Below, in pieces: positions 25,501 through 33,511 of a stretch of DNA of 33,511 nucleotides. Both the position numbers and the translations under genes were made by a program. The DNA lies in NCBI RefSeq assembly GCF_001646655.1, contig NZ_LPZN01000049.1, forward strand, positions 1 to 33,511. Direction: 5' to 3'. Under the pieces are notes generated by a model, which worked only from the letters and a program-made list of their open reading frames with translations, ran no database searches and had not been told where the DNA came from. Numbering within the stretch: the first letter of the stretch is position 1; every line of letters begins with the position of its first letter. The stretch is from Rhodococcus gordoniae. Its GTDB lineage: Bacteria > Actinomycetota > Actinomycetes > Mycobacteriales > Mycobacteriaceae.

Positions 25501-27645
25501 TCAGAGATCGAGGGTGTCGACCGTGCGCTCGCCCCGCACGAGTGCGAGCACGTCGGCGCCGTACTGTTCGAGTTTCTTCGCGCCGATCCCCGGGATGGCG
25601 ACCAGCGCGCGGTCGTCGCGCGGTTGCTGCTCGGCGATCGCGACGAGAGTGTTGTCGCTGAAGACGACGTAGGCCGGCACCTTCATCTCCTTCGACCGTT
25701 CCCGACGCCATTCCTTGAGCGCGACGAGCAGGTTCTCGTCGAGGTCGGACGGGCAGGCTTCACAGCGGCCGAGCATGGTCGAGGTGGTGCCCATCAGCGG
25801 CTTGCCGCAGACGCGGCACTGTGGGCGCTTCTTCCGGGGGGACGCCGGTTCGGCGATCTTCGACGCGGGTGAGCTGTCGGGGATGAGCCCGTGCAGGAAA
25901 CGCGAACGCCGGCGCGACCGGCGTCCGCCTGCAGTGCGGGACAACGCCCACGACAGCTGCAGGTGCACGCGGGCGCGGGTGACGCCGACGTAGAGAAGCC
26001 GACGCTCCTCCTCGATACCGGCCTCGTCCGGAGGGGTGTCCTTGTCGCCCGTGACGTGGGTGATGGGCAGGGTGCCGTCGGTGAGTCCGACGAGGAAGAC
26101 GGCGTCCCATTCGAGGCCCTTCGCCGCGTGCAACGACGCGAGCGTGACGCCCTGGACCGTCGGCGGCTGCCGCGCCTCGGCACGGGCCGCGAGATCGCGC
26201 AGCAGGCCCTGGAGGTCGAGTTCCGGTTCGTGCTCGAGCAGTTCCTCGGTGAGCTGCACGAGCGCGACGAGCGACGCCCATCGTTCGCGTGCCTGGGTGC
26301 CCGCCGGCTCGGTGTCGGTCAGGCCGAGCGGCACCAAGGTGGCCCGCACGAGGCTGAGCAGCCCGGCACCGCGGCCGGCGTCCTCCGGGAGATCGTCGCG
26401 CGCACCCGCCTGGCGCAGGGCGTTGACGGCCTGCCGGACCTCCGCGCGGTTGAAGAAACCCTCACCACCGCGCACCTGGTACGGGATACCGGCCTGGGTG
26501 AAGGCCTGCTCGTAGGCCTCGGACTGGGCGTTGATGCGGTAGAGCACCGCGATCTCGGCAGCGGGCACCCCCTTGCCCATCAGCTTGGCGACGGCCTTCG
26601 CCACTGCCTGCGCCTCGGCCGGCTCGTCGTCGAACTCGGCGAAGGTCGGCTCCGGACCGGGCGGACGCTGACCGACGAGCTCGAGGCGTGTTCCGGCGAT
26701 GCGACCCCGTGCGGCACCGATCACGCGGTTGGCGAGGTCGACCACCTCCGGGGTGGATCGGTAGTCGCGTTCGAGGCGCACAACGGTGGCGTCGGGGAAC
26801 CGGCGGGAGAAGTCGAGCAGGTGCTTCGGGGTGGCGCCGGTGAACGAGTAGATGGTCTGGTTGGCGTCGCCGACCACCGTGAGATCGTCGCGATCGCCGA
26901 GCCACGCGTCGAGGACACGCTGCTGCAGTGGCGTGACGTCCTGGTATTCGTCGACGACGAAGCAGCGGTAGCGGTCGCGGAACTCCTCCGCCACCGTGAG
27001 GTTGTTCTCGAGGGCGGCGGCGGTGTGCAGGAGCAGGTCGTCGAAATCGAGGTACATTCCGTCGCCCGACCGGTTCTTGAGCTGCTCGTAGGTGTCGTAC
27101 ACGCGGGCGACCCGCTCGGGATCGGCGGGCGGGGCGCGGTGGGCGCGGGCGGCCGCGGCGGGATAGTCCTCGGGTGCGACGAGTGTGCCCTTGGACCATT
27201 CGATTTCCGACAGCAGGTCGCGCACGGTGTCGGTGTCGGTCGGGAAACCGCAGCGGTGCGCCGCCTGGGAGACGGCCGCGAACTTGCGGTCGAGCAACTG
27301 CCACGGCGTGTCGCCGACGACCTGCGGCCAGAAATACCGCAGCTGCCGCAGGGCGGCCGCGTGGAAGGTGCGTGCCTGCACCTGGGTGCCGTCGCCGCCG
27401 ATACCGAGGGCCCGCAGACGTGAGCGCATCTCCCCTGCCGCACGGGCGGTGAAAGTGACGGCGAGGACCTGGCTCGCCGAGACGTGCCCGGCGGAGACGA
27501 GGTGCGCGATGCGTCGGGTGATGGTGCGGGTCTTGCCGGTGCCGGCACCGGCGAGCACACAGACCGGTCCTCGTGGGGCGAGTACTGCTGCCGCCTGCTC
27601 GGGATCGAGACCCTCCACCACATCCGCACACATGGCCTCCATCAT
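25501..27645 (-). CDS. uvrD2: ATP-dependent DNA helicase UvrD2
   Basis: SF1 3'-5' helicase of Mycobacteriales, 714 residues. Motifs: Walker A AGAGTGKT (32-39), [30 protein letters not shown], and the late [15 protein letters not shown]. The C-terminal region carries the four-cysteine element [10 protein letters not shown]...RCEAC and an HRDC domain, the diagnostic layout of UvrD2. M. tuberculosis UvrD2 is essential and 700 residues long. Translation may begin at the ATG at 27645 or at 27633. It is convergent with the VOC gene and divergent from mrx1, as in mycobacteria. Confidence 0.95.
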   Translation of the reverse strand: MMEAMCADVVEGLDPEQAAAVLAPRGPVCVLAGAGTGKTRTITRRIAHLVSAGHVSASQVLAVTFTARAAGEMRSRLRALGIGGDGTQVQARTFHAAALRQLRYFWPQVVGDTPWQLLDRKFAAVSQAAHRCGFPTDTDTVRDLLSEIEWSKGTLVAPEDYPAAAARAHRAPPADPERVARVYDTYEQLKNRSGDGMYLDFDDLLLHTAAALENNLTVAEEFRDRYRCFVVDEYQDVTPLQQRVLDAWLGDRDDLTVVGDANQTIYSFTGATPKHLLDFSRRFPDATVVRLERDYRSTPEVVDLANRVIGAARGRIAGTRLELVGQRPPGPEPTFAEFDDEPAEAQAVAKAVAKLMGKGVPAAEIAVLYRINAQSEAYEQAFTQAGIPYQVRGGEGFFNRAEVRQAVNALRQAGARDDLPEDAGRGAGLLSLVRATLVPLGLTDTEPAGTQARERWASLVALVQLTEELLEHEPELDLQGLLRDLAARAEARQPPTVQGVTLASLHAAKGLEWDAVFLVGLTDGTLPITHVTGDKDTPPDEAGIEEERRLLYVGVTRARVHLQLSWALSRTAGGRRSRRRSRFLHGLIPDSSPASKIAEPASPRKKRPQCRVCGKPLMGTTSTMLGRCEACPSDLDENLLVALKEWRRERSKEMKVPAYVVFSDNTLVAIAEQQPRDDRALVAIPGIGAKKLEQYGADVLALVRGERTVDTLDL

Positions 27646-27754
27646 GACAGTGACCGCCGACAGTGCAGACCACCGGTGACGCCGAGTGCGTGGTGCGGAT
27701 CACACCTGACCCCGGTCGCGGAACATGCCCGGTCGCTGTGGTGTTCTCGAAGAC

Positions 27755-28009
27755 ATGACGACCACCGATGCACCCGCTCTCACCGTCTACTCCACCACCT
27801 GGTGCGGTTACTGCAGGCGGCTGAAGACCCAGCTCGACCAGAACGGCATCGCGTACACCGAGGTCGACATCGAATCGGATCCGGCCGCCGCGGAGTTCGT
27901 CGGCAGCGTCAACAACGGCAACCACGTGGTGCCCACCGTCAAGTTCGCCGACGGCAGCACCGCCACCAACCCGTCGCTCGCCGAGGTCCAGCGCGCTCTG
28001 GGGCTGTAG
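27755..28009 (+). CDS. mrx1: Mycoredoxin-1
   Basis: A small oxidoreductase that reduces mycothiol mixed disulfides. The 84-residue product has the active site Cys17-Gly-Tyr-Cys20 and the cis-proline loop VVPTVKF. Length and motif match mycobacterial Mrx1 exactly in kind. The ATG at 27755 was preferred over one at 27725, which would add ten residues. It is divergent from uvrD2 and convergent with nudC. Confidence 0.93.
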   Translation: MTTTDAPALTVYSTTWCGYCRRLKTQLDQNGIAYTEVDIESDPAAAEFVGSVNNGNHVVPTVKFADGSTATNPSLAEVQRALGL

Positions 28010-28028
28010 GTTCTCGTCGCTCGTCCAC

Positions 28029-28059
28029 GGAGCCGGTCGCGTTCACCGCGGCCGGCTCC
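28029..28059. terminator. Terminator between mrx1 and nudC
   Basis: GGAGCCGG (28029-28036) pairs with CCGGCTCC (28052-28059), with part of the loop able to extend the stem. It lies between two convergent genes. Confidence 0.6.
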
Positions 28060-28078
28060 TCTCATCGCCGAACCCCGG

Positions 28079-28978
28079 TCATTCCTTGGCCCAGCCCTCG
28101 AGCATCCCGCGCGCGATCGAGATCGAGCCGGGCAACAGCAGCGGGGCGTCGTCGGCCGAGGCCCAGTCGCCCGTCGCCAGTGCCGCGCGGACCTCCTCGC
28201 GCGTGAACCACCGCGCTTCGCCGATCTCGCCGTCGCGGAAGTCCAGGGCCTGCTCGGGATCGGCGATCGCCGCGAATCCCAGCATGAGCGACCGGGGGAA
28301 CGGCCAGGGCTGACTGCCGAGATACCGCACGTCGCGCACCTCGACGCCGACCTCTTCCCGGATCTCCCGGACCACACATGATTCGAGGGACTCGCCGGCT
28401 TCGACGAAACCGGCGAGGACGGAGAAACGCCGTTCGGGCCACACCGGCTGCCGGGCGAGCAGGACACGGTCGTGCCCGTCGTGCACGAGGCAGATGATCG
28501 CCGGATCCGTGCGGGGGAACTCCTGGTGCCCGGTGTCGGTGCTGATCCGCGACCAGCCGGACATCGTCGGGCGGGTGGGCGAGCCGTCGACCGCGCTGTA
28601 GCCGGCGTTGTCGTGCCAGTTCAGCAAGGCGACCGCGCTGACCAGCAGGTCGGCATCGGCATCGTCGAGGTGCTCGCCGACACGCCGCAGGTCGGCCACC
28701 GTACCCGTCTGGGCGAGGACCCGGGTGGCCCAGACGTGGCGTCCGTCGCGGATGCCGAGGAAGATCGCGCCGGCGACCGGTTCGGGGCCGAGTTCGGACG
28801 CCTCGCCGAACACGAGCGCGCCGTCGGACACACGGACCTGGTTCCGCCGGTCGACCCGCAGGAGCTTCGCGTCGGCCCATCCGGTGCGCAGGGCATCCTC
28901 GTCCGACCGCAGTTCCTCCGCCCGGTCGACGACGGTACGGGAGAGCAGCGGGGTACCCGACAGAGCGAAACCGGTCAC
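28079..28978 (-). CDS. nudC: NADH pyrophosphatase NudC (Nudix hydrolase)
   Basis: Cleaves NAD(H) to NMN(H) and AMP and, in other bacteria, removes NAD caps from RNA. The 299-residue product has the Nudix box starting at GFVEAGE (190-196) through REIREEVG (204-211) and the NADH-specific SQPWPFP (222-228). The zinc ribbon normally found before the Nudix domain has no cysteines here: the segment 121-160 keeps the surrounding pattern but lacks Cys, and only Cys163 and Cys201 occur in the protein. It is probably co-transcribed with the K+ channel gene, nine bases upstream. Confidence 0.92.
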   Translation of the reverse strand: MTGFALSGTPLLSRTVVDRAEELRSDEDALRTGWADAKLLRVDRRNQVRVSDGALVFGEASELGPEPVAGAIFLGIRDGRHVWATRVLAQTGTVADLRRVGEHLDDADADLLVSAVALLNWHDNAGYSAVDGSPTRPTMSGWSRISTDTGHQEFPRTDPAIICLVHDGHDRVLLARQPVWPERRFSVLAGFVEAGESLESCVVREIREEVGVEVRDVRYLGSQPWPFPRSLMLGFAAIADPEQALDFRDGEIGEARWFTREEVRAALATGDWASADDAPLLLPGSISIARGMLEGWAKE

Positions 28979-28987
28979 ACCAGCACC

Positions 28988-30076
28988 CTAGCCACGCATG
29001 GCGCCCGGCGGTGAACCCACCAGCCGGATGTAGAGCAGTTTGTCGCTCGCTTCGAGCGCGTCGACCTCGGGCGAACCGATCCGCCACATCCGCCCGTCGC
29101 GGACGACGGCGAGGACGATGTCCTTCAGATGCCGGGGGGATCCCCCGACCTCGCCGGGCTCGACGTCGCGTTCGGTGATGGCGAATCCCGCTTCCGGTGT
29201 GAGCAGGTCCTCGATCATCTCGACGACGTTCGGCGTGGTCGTGGCGATACCGAGCAGGCGACCCGCCGTCTCCGACGAGATGACCACCGAGTCGGCACCC
29301 GACTGACGCAGCAGGTGGGTGTTCTCCGACTCGCGGATGGCGGCGACGATCTTCGCGCGCGGGGCGATCTCGCGGGCGCTGAGGGTCACGAGCACCGCGG
29401 TGTCGTCGCGGTTCGCGGCGACGATCACCGCCGACGCGTGCTGCACGCCGGCGAGTCGGAGCACATCGGACTTCGTCGCCGAACCCTGAACCGTCACGAG
29501 GCCCTGCCCGGCGGCGGACTCGAGAACCACCGGATCGGTGTCGACCACGACGATCTCGGACGGGGGGACCCCGTCGCCGAGCATGGCGTCGACCGCGGTA
29601 CGGCCCTTGGTGCCGTAACCGATGACGACGGTGTGATTACGCACGCGGCGCCTCCAACGCTGGATCTTGAATGCTTGACGGGAACTCTCGGTCAGTGCCG
29701 ACAGAGTGGTACCGACCAGCACGATGAGGAAGAACACCCGGAGCGGCGTGATCAGCAGGATGTTGATCAGGCGTGCTTCGGGGGTGAAGGGGGTGACATC
29801 GCCGTAGCCGGTGGTCGAGAGCGAGACCGTGGCGTAGTAGACACAGTCCAGCAGGGACAGTTCGTTGTCCTGGGAGTCGATGTACCCGTCACGGTCGAGG
29901 TAGACGACGACGACCGCGAGGAACAACGCCGCGAACGCGTAACCGATGCGACGGGCGATCGCGAGTCCGGGACTGGTTTGCTCCTGGGGTACGCGCAGCA
30001 CACCGACGAGCGCGAAGTCGGGGCGCTCGGTGAGTTGATCGGAGCGGCTGAACCGCGCACGCAACCTCCCGGGCAT
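28988..30076 (-). CDS. Two-helix potassium channel with RCK/TrkA domain
   Basis: The product has 362 residues from the ATG at 30076, with GGAAGG upstream; that start fits M. tuberculosis Rv3200c. Two membrane helices (about 42-60 and 104-128) bracket the pore loop, whose selectivity filter is TTGYGD (88-93). A cytosolic RCK domain follows, with the Rossmann motif VVIGYGTKGRTAV (150-162), and then a TrkA-C-like segment. It conducts or senses K+ under ligand control by nucleotide or cation; the ligand is unknown. Confidence 0.9.
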   Translation of the reverse strand: MPGRLRARFSRSDQLTERPDFALVGVLRVPQEQTSPGLAIARRIGYAFAALFLAVVVVYLDRDGYIDSQDNELSLLDCVYYATVSLSTTGYGDVTPFTPEARLINILLITPLRVFFLIVLVGTTLSALTESSRQAFKIQRWRRRVRNHTVVIGYGTKGRTAVDAMLGDGVPPSEIVVVDTDPVVLESAAGQGLVTVQGSATKSDVLRLAGVQHASAVIVAANRDDTAVLVTLSAREIAPRAKIVAAIRESENTHLLRQSGADSVVISSETAGRLLGIATTTPNVVEMIEDLLTPEAGFAITERDVEPGEVGGSPRHLKDIVLAVVRDGRMWRIGSPEVDALEASDKLLYIRLVGSPPGAMRG

Positions 30077-30184
30077 CGCGGTGTCCCACCTTCCTGCTGT
30101 CGGCCTCCACTGGTGGCCACCCTCGGTCGTCGCGGTACCGAACGGACTGCGCCCGATACCGGATCGCAGCGTACCGCCGCGCGC

Positions 30185-30190
30185 TAGTGT
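30185..30190 (+). promoter_or_regulatory. -10 element of the DoxX-like gene, leaderless arrangement
   Basis: TAGTGT ends seven bases before the ATG at 30198, with no ribosome site. Confidence 0.45.
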
Positions 30191-30197
30191 GGCACGC

Positions 30198-30587
30198 ATG
30201 TCCACGAACGCGGCGCAGCGCTCTGCGATCCGGCTGTCAGGTCTTCTTCTCGGCGTCGGCATCCTGCACTTCGTGCGACCGGAACTCTTCGACGGCATCG
30301 TGCCGCGCGCCCTCCCGGGTGATGCCCGCACCTACACCTACGCCTCCGGGGTGGCGGAGATCGCCGTCGCCGGCGCGCTCGCCGTCCCCCGCACCCGTCG
30401 CCTCGGTGGTTCCCTGGCCGCGGCGTTGTTCCTCGCGGTCTTCCCCGCCAACCTGCAGATGGCCGCGACGTGGTTGCGCAGCCCGAAGCTCTCCCCTGCC
30501 GCCAAGGCCCTGTCCCTCGCCCGGCTGCCGCTGCAGATCCCCCTCGTCACCGAAGCGCTGAAGGTCCGCCGCACCTCGGTTCGCTGA
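30198..30587 (+). CDS. DoxX-like small membrane protein
   Basis: The 129-residue product has about four hydrophobic segments, including LSGLLLGVGILHFV and GSLAAALFLAVFPANLQM, with the family feature HFVRPELFDGIVP. DoxX-family proteins are membrane proteins; some take part in redox stress complexes. The specific role is unknown. The ATG at 30198 is preferred over 30081 because a -10 element lies just before it. It is divergent from the channel gene and followed by an SDR gene on the same strand. Confidence 0.75.
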   Translation: MSTNAAQRSAIRLSGLLLGVGILHFVRPELFDGIVPRALPGDARTYTYASGVAEIAVAGALAVPRTRRLGGSLAAALFLAVFPANLQMAATWLRSPKLSPAAKALSLARLPLQIPLVTEALKVRRTSVR

Positions 30588-30639
30588 GCGATCGACCGTT
30601 CGCGGTGATTGAGGCCACAGTGAGCGGGTATGCGTCGGT

Positions 30640-31704
30640 ATGGACACCGGACGTGGTCTGAAGGTGGTCGTCGTCGGCGCGACCGGCAATCTGGGAACCG
30701 GCATCGTCGAGGCGCTCGGCAGGGAACCCGCCGTCGCGGAGATCGTGGGCGTCGCACGACGGCCGACGGAGTGGACCGCCCCCAAGGCGACCTTCACGGT
30801 CGCCGACACCTCCACCGACGACTTCCGTCCGATCGTGCAGGGCGCCGACGCGGTGATCCATCTGGCGTGGCTGTTCCAGCCCACCCACCGCCCGGAGGTG
30901 ACCTGGAAGAACAACGTGCTCGGCGCGATCTCGGTGTTCGAGGCGGCGGCCGCCGAGAAGGTTCCCGCCCTGATCTACTCGTCGTCGGTGGCCGCCTATT
31001 CGCCCGGACGGTCGACGGATCGTGTCACCGAGGACTGGCCCACGCACGGGTGGCCGGGCGCCGCCTATCCGCGCGAGAAGTCGTATCTGGAGCGCTGTCT
31101 CGACACCCTCGAGTTACGGGCGCCGGAGATGCGCATCGTGCGGATGCGGCCCTACTTCATCTTCAAGCGCGAATCGGCGACCTCGCAGCGGCGCCTGTTC
31201 GTCGGTCCCCTGCTGCCGGGGAATCTGCTGCGTAGCGGACTGCTGCCCGCGATGCCGCTGGTCGAGGATCTGCGGGCCCAGGTGTTGCACACGAGCGATG
31301 TGGCCGATGCCTTCATCCGTGCGACGGTCCGGCCGGTCCGCGGCGCGTTCAACCTTGCGACGGAACCGCCGGTGGACGGCGCGTTCCTGGCGGAGATGTT
31401 CTCCGCCAGGAAGATTGCGGTGCCGCGTGCGGCCCTCCGCGCGGCGGTGCGGGCGGCGTGGCACGCGCACCTCGTCCCGGCCTCCCCCGGTCTGCTCGAC
31501 ACCGTGCTGCAACTTCCGCTGCTCGACAGCACCCGCGCCCGCACCGAATTGGGCTGGGAACCGCGGTATTCGCCGCCCGAGATCCTCGAGGAGTTCCTGT
31601 CGGGCCTGCGGGAGGGAGCCGGGATGCCCACGGCTCCACTGGCCCCCGACACCGCCGGGCGCCGGGCGCACGAAGTGGCCACCGGGGTGGGACAGCGCCC
31701 CTGA
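30640..31704 (+). CDS. NAD-dependent epimerase/dehydratase (extended SDR)
   Basis: The 354-residue product has the dinucleotide-binding motif GATGNLGTG near the N terminus and the catalytic Tyr and Lys in YPREK; an upstream SSS (YSSSVAAYS) supplies the Ser. The C-terminal half includes the family ending LDSTRARTELGWEPRYS. Extended SDRs act on nucleotide sugars or steroid-like and other carbonyl substrates; which one cannot be told. It starts 52 bases after the DoxX-like gene and ends in paired hairpins. Confidence 0.85.
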   Translation: MDTGRGLKVVVVGATGNLGTGIVEALGREPAVAEIVGVARRPTEWTAPKATFTVADTSTDDFRPIVQGADAVIHLAWLFQPTHRPEVTWKNNVLGAISVFEAAAAEKVPALIYSSSVAAYSPGRSTDRVTEDWPTHGWPGAAYPREKSYLERCLDTLELRAPEMRIVRMRPYFIFKRESATSQRRLFVGPLLPGNLLRSGLLPAMPLVEDLRAQVLHTSDVADAFIRATVRPVRGAFNLATEPPVDGAFLAEMFSARKIAVPRAALRAAVRAAWHAHLVPASPGLLDTVLQLPLLDSTRARTELGWEPRYSPPEILEEFLSGLREGAGMPTAPLAPDTAGRRAHEVATGVGQRP

Positions 31705-31753
31705 GCCCGAACGGGTTCGGGCCGTGCCCCCCCGAGCTCGAACGGGTTCGGGC
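31705..31753. terminator. Two near-identical hairpins between convergent genes
   Basis: 31705-31722 is a perfect palindrome GCCCGAACGGGTTCGGGC beginning at the base after the SDR stop. 31736-31753 is the same element with one change, 31 bases on. They separate the SDR gene from the hydrolase gene. No U-tract is present. Confidence 0.65.
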
Positions 31754-31770
31754 AGCGCTCCCGAGGCTCG

Positions 31771-32454
31771 TCACCGCGACGACAACAGGATCTTCGCAAG
31801 TTCGGCCGGTCGCGCCAGCGCCGGCAGGTGACCGCTGTCGACGAGTTCGGGTTCGACACCGAGGCGTTCGCGCGACAGGCGCGTCACCAGCGGCAGCGGC
31901 AGAAGTCTGTCGTGCCGCCCGGCGACCACACGCACGGGCACGCCCGGCCACCGATCGGCGTTCCAGGCCGGCTCGAAGGCCGCATCGGCAGGCGCTGATG
32001 CCTCGTGGGTGAACGCGTCGGCGACGACGTCGTCGGGCACATCGTGGAAGAACAACTCGCGCAGATCCATCGGGGCATCGGGATCGCGACCCGCAGCGAC
32101 GTCCTGTTCACGCCTCGCTTCCTCGTGCCCGACGTTCCCCCACCAGCTGCCCGGCGACTCGCCGGGCGCCGGGATCATCGGCGCGACGAGGACGAGTTCG
32201 TCGACGATGCACCGCTCGGCGACGAGCACCGCCGTGAAGGCCGACATCGACTGGGCCACCACCACCAGCGGGGGTGGCACGTTCCGAATCGCCCCGACGA
32301 CGACATCGGCGTAGTCGTACTGGCCCGCCGACCCGTCCGCATAGGGCAGGTCGACCGCGATCGTGCGGTGCCCGTGACGTTCGAGCAACGGGATCACCCG
32401 ATGCCAGTACCACGGGTCGGATCCGGCTCCGGGGAGCAGCACGAAGGTCGCCAC
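31771..32454 (-). CDS. Alpha/beta hydrolase
   Basis: The 227-residue product begins MATFVLLPGAGSDPWYWHRV, giving the oxyanion-hole region. The nucleophile elbow is AQSMSA, a departure from GxSxG at both glycines; the acid is Asp in GRHDRLLP and the base is His in DSGHLPAL. The resemblance is to small esterases and to hydrolases of the methylketone/hydroxynitrile lyase group. The start lies nine bases after the adnB stop, so it is co-transcribed with adnB. In M. tuberculosis lipV lies near the other side of adnAB, but this protein is not obviously LipV. Confidence 0.8.
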   Translation of the reverse strand: MATFVLLPGAGSDPWYWHRVIPLLERHGHRTIAVDLPYADGSAGQYDYADVVVGAIRNVPPPLVVVAQSMSAFTAVLVAERCIVDELVLVAPMIPAPGESPGSWWGNVGHEEARREQDVAAGRDPDAPMDLRELFFHDVPDDVVADAFTHEASAPADAAFEPAWNADRWPGVPVRVVAGRHDRLLPLPLVTRLSRERLGVEPELVDSGHLPALARPAELAKILLSSR

Positions 32455-32463
32455 AGTTCTTTC

Positions 32464-33511
32464 CTAGTCCTCCGCCTCGGAATCCGCGGTGGATTCGCGC
32501 CGCAGGTTCCCCGCCTCGAGAACGAGCCGTTCGAGCATCGCCGCGCCGGGCAGCTCGTCGGGTGCAACGGTGCGTCCGGTGCGGACGTAGTGGAAAGCCG
32601 CTCGGACCTTGTGCAGCGGCAGTTCGGCCGGTCGGCCGGTGAGCCGTTCGGTGCGTGCCGCCATCAGCTGCGCCCAGGCGAGGCGGTAGGCGGCGAGCTG
32701 AACTCCCACCGTGGCGAGCTTGTCCCCTTCCGGTTCGGCACCGGTCTTCCAGTCGATGACCGTCCAGCCTCCGTCCGGATCCTCGAAGACCGCGTCGATG
32801 CGTCCGCGGATGACGGTGCCGGCCAGAGCGGTTTCGAACGGCACCTCCACCTCGACGGGGTTGCGCGACGCCCACTTCGACCGCAGGAACGCTTCCTGGA
32901 GCCGGTCGAAGTGCGAATCGTCGCCGTCCTCGTCGTCGGCGCCGGGAAGCTCGTCGAGGTCGAGCAGGCGCGTCGCGCCGAATCTGCGCTCGAGCCACGC
33001 GTGGAAGGCCGTGCCGCGACGCGCGAGCGGATTGGGCCGGAACGGCAACGGACGGCGCAACCGGGCCGCGAGGGCATCGGGGTCGGTGGCGAGGTCGACG
33101 AGCTGACTGACGGACAGCTGCGCGGGCAGCACCACTTCGGCGCTCTGCTCGGCGCGCTGTTCGCGTTCGGCCAGCAACGCGTCGACGTCGGTGGCCCACT
33201 CGTCGGGATCGTCGTCGTACCCGGTCGGGAGGTCGGTCCGGTCGAACTCGGCGAGGACGAGCGCTGCGCCGCGTTCGACGTCGCCGCGCCGGGCGCCGAG
33301 CGGGTCGCGCGGCCACAGCGCGCTGCGCGGTGACGCCGTGAGAGGGTTCTCCTGCTCGGGTTCGGGTTCCGGCGCCCAATGATCGATCGAACCGAGCTCG
33401 GGTCGCGCCGTGACGATCCCGCGCAGCTCCCCGAGGCAGGGCGAGGGTCCCTTCGGCTCGGAGCCGGTGTCGGCCCAGTGATGGCCGGAGACGACAAGGG
33501 CCCGTTCGGTG
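32464..33511 (-). CDS. adnB: AdnB, helicase-nuclease subunit (3' part only; continues past the window)
   Basis: AdnAB resects double-strand DNA breaks in Mycobacteriales. The minus-strand frame is open to the right edge, so the 5' part is outside. The visible 348 residues include VVSGHHWADTGSEPKGPSP at the edge and the C-terminal RecB-type nuclease domain: RGRIDAVFEDP with the catalytic Asp, VIDWKTG (Asp-x-Lys) and QLAAYRLAW. The motor domain is not seen. The internal ATG at 33177 is not a start. The order adnB then K+ channel is kept from M. tuberculosis but is interrupted here by three genes. Confidence 0.93.
   Translation of the reverse strand, partial: TERALVVSGHHWADTGSEPKGPSPCLGELRGIVTARPELGSIDHWAPEPEPEQENPLTASPRSALWPRDPLGARRGDVERGAALVLAEFDRTDLPTGYDDDPDEWATDVDALLAEREQRAEQSAEVVLPAQLSVSQLVDLATDPDALAARLRRPLPFRPNPLARRGTAFHAWLERRFGATRLLDLDELPGADDEDGDDSHFDRLQEAFLRSKWASRNPVEVEVPFETALAGTVIRGRIDAVFEDPDGGWTVIDWKTGAEPEGDKLATVGVQLAAYRLAWAQLMAARTERLTGRPAELPLHKVRAAFHYVRTGRTVAPDELPGAAMLERLVLEAGNLRRESTADSEAED

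Overview
The window is high-GC actinobacterial chromosome, most likely Rhodococcus or a close relative in Mycobacteriales. The evidence is seen in the sequence: a tmRNA with the tag AESTQREYALAA, an RF2 gene without the programmed frameshift, whiB7, mycoredoxin and adnB. Several runs of genes also keep the order known from Mycobacterium tuberculosis: prfB / mscS-like / Pro-rich protein / ftsE / ftsX / smpB; hisN / fadE24 / fadE23; and UPF0182 / Lon-like PDZ protease / DUF2342 / E1-like / ABC1 kinase / whiB7 / uvrD2 / mrx1 / nudC / K+ channel / adnB.

Layout. (1) 1-2525 is the right end of a mobile island with lower GC than the rest. It holds a gene cut by the window edge, an overlapping small gene, a small hypothetical gene, decayed sequence and an N-terminally truncated tyrosine integrase. 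The island abuts the 3' end of ssrA (2527-2895), a classic integration target. (2) 3053-8647, all minus strand: prfB, a mechanosensitive channel, a Pro/Thr-rich membrane protein, ftsEX, smpB and an EamA transporter, joined by short gaps and 4-bp overlaps. SmpB and ssrA lie together, so the two core parts of trans-translation are neighbours. (3) 8755-14238, plus strand: histidinol-phosphatase, then an acyl-CoA dehydrogenase pair behind two copies of a dyad operator, then an acyl-CoA synthetase. (4) 14287-15388: initiator tRNA and a secreted resuscitation-promoting factor with a long leader. (5) 15483-24292: large UPF0182 membrane protein, PPA1309-family protein, Lon-like protease, zinc-metalloprotease-like DUF2342 protein, stand-alone E1-like protein and ABC1 kinase. 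(6) 24312-25481: whiB7 with a full-length regulatory leader (WhiB7-type promoter, upstream ORF, intrinsic attenuator) and a VOC protein. (7) 25501-33511: DNA repair and redox genes (uvrD2, mrx1, nudC, a TrkA-type K+ channel and the 3' part of adnB), with a DoxX-like protein, an SDR epimerase and an alpha/beta hydrolase between the channel and adnB.

The parts most worth a second look are the whiB7 leader and the threefold 8-residue repeat at the WhiB7 N terminus, the paired operators in front of fadE24, the ssrA island junction with its partial two-gene cassette, the direct-repeat element in front of rpf, and a 16-bp tandem repeat at 19302-19349. No CRISPR array, rRNA or intact insertion sequence was seen. 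Gene-family names come from recognition of the protein sequences, not from a database search.
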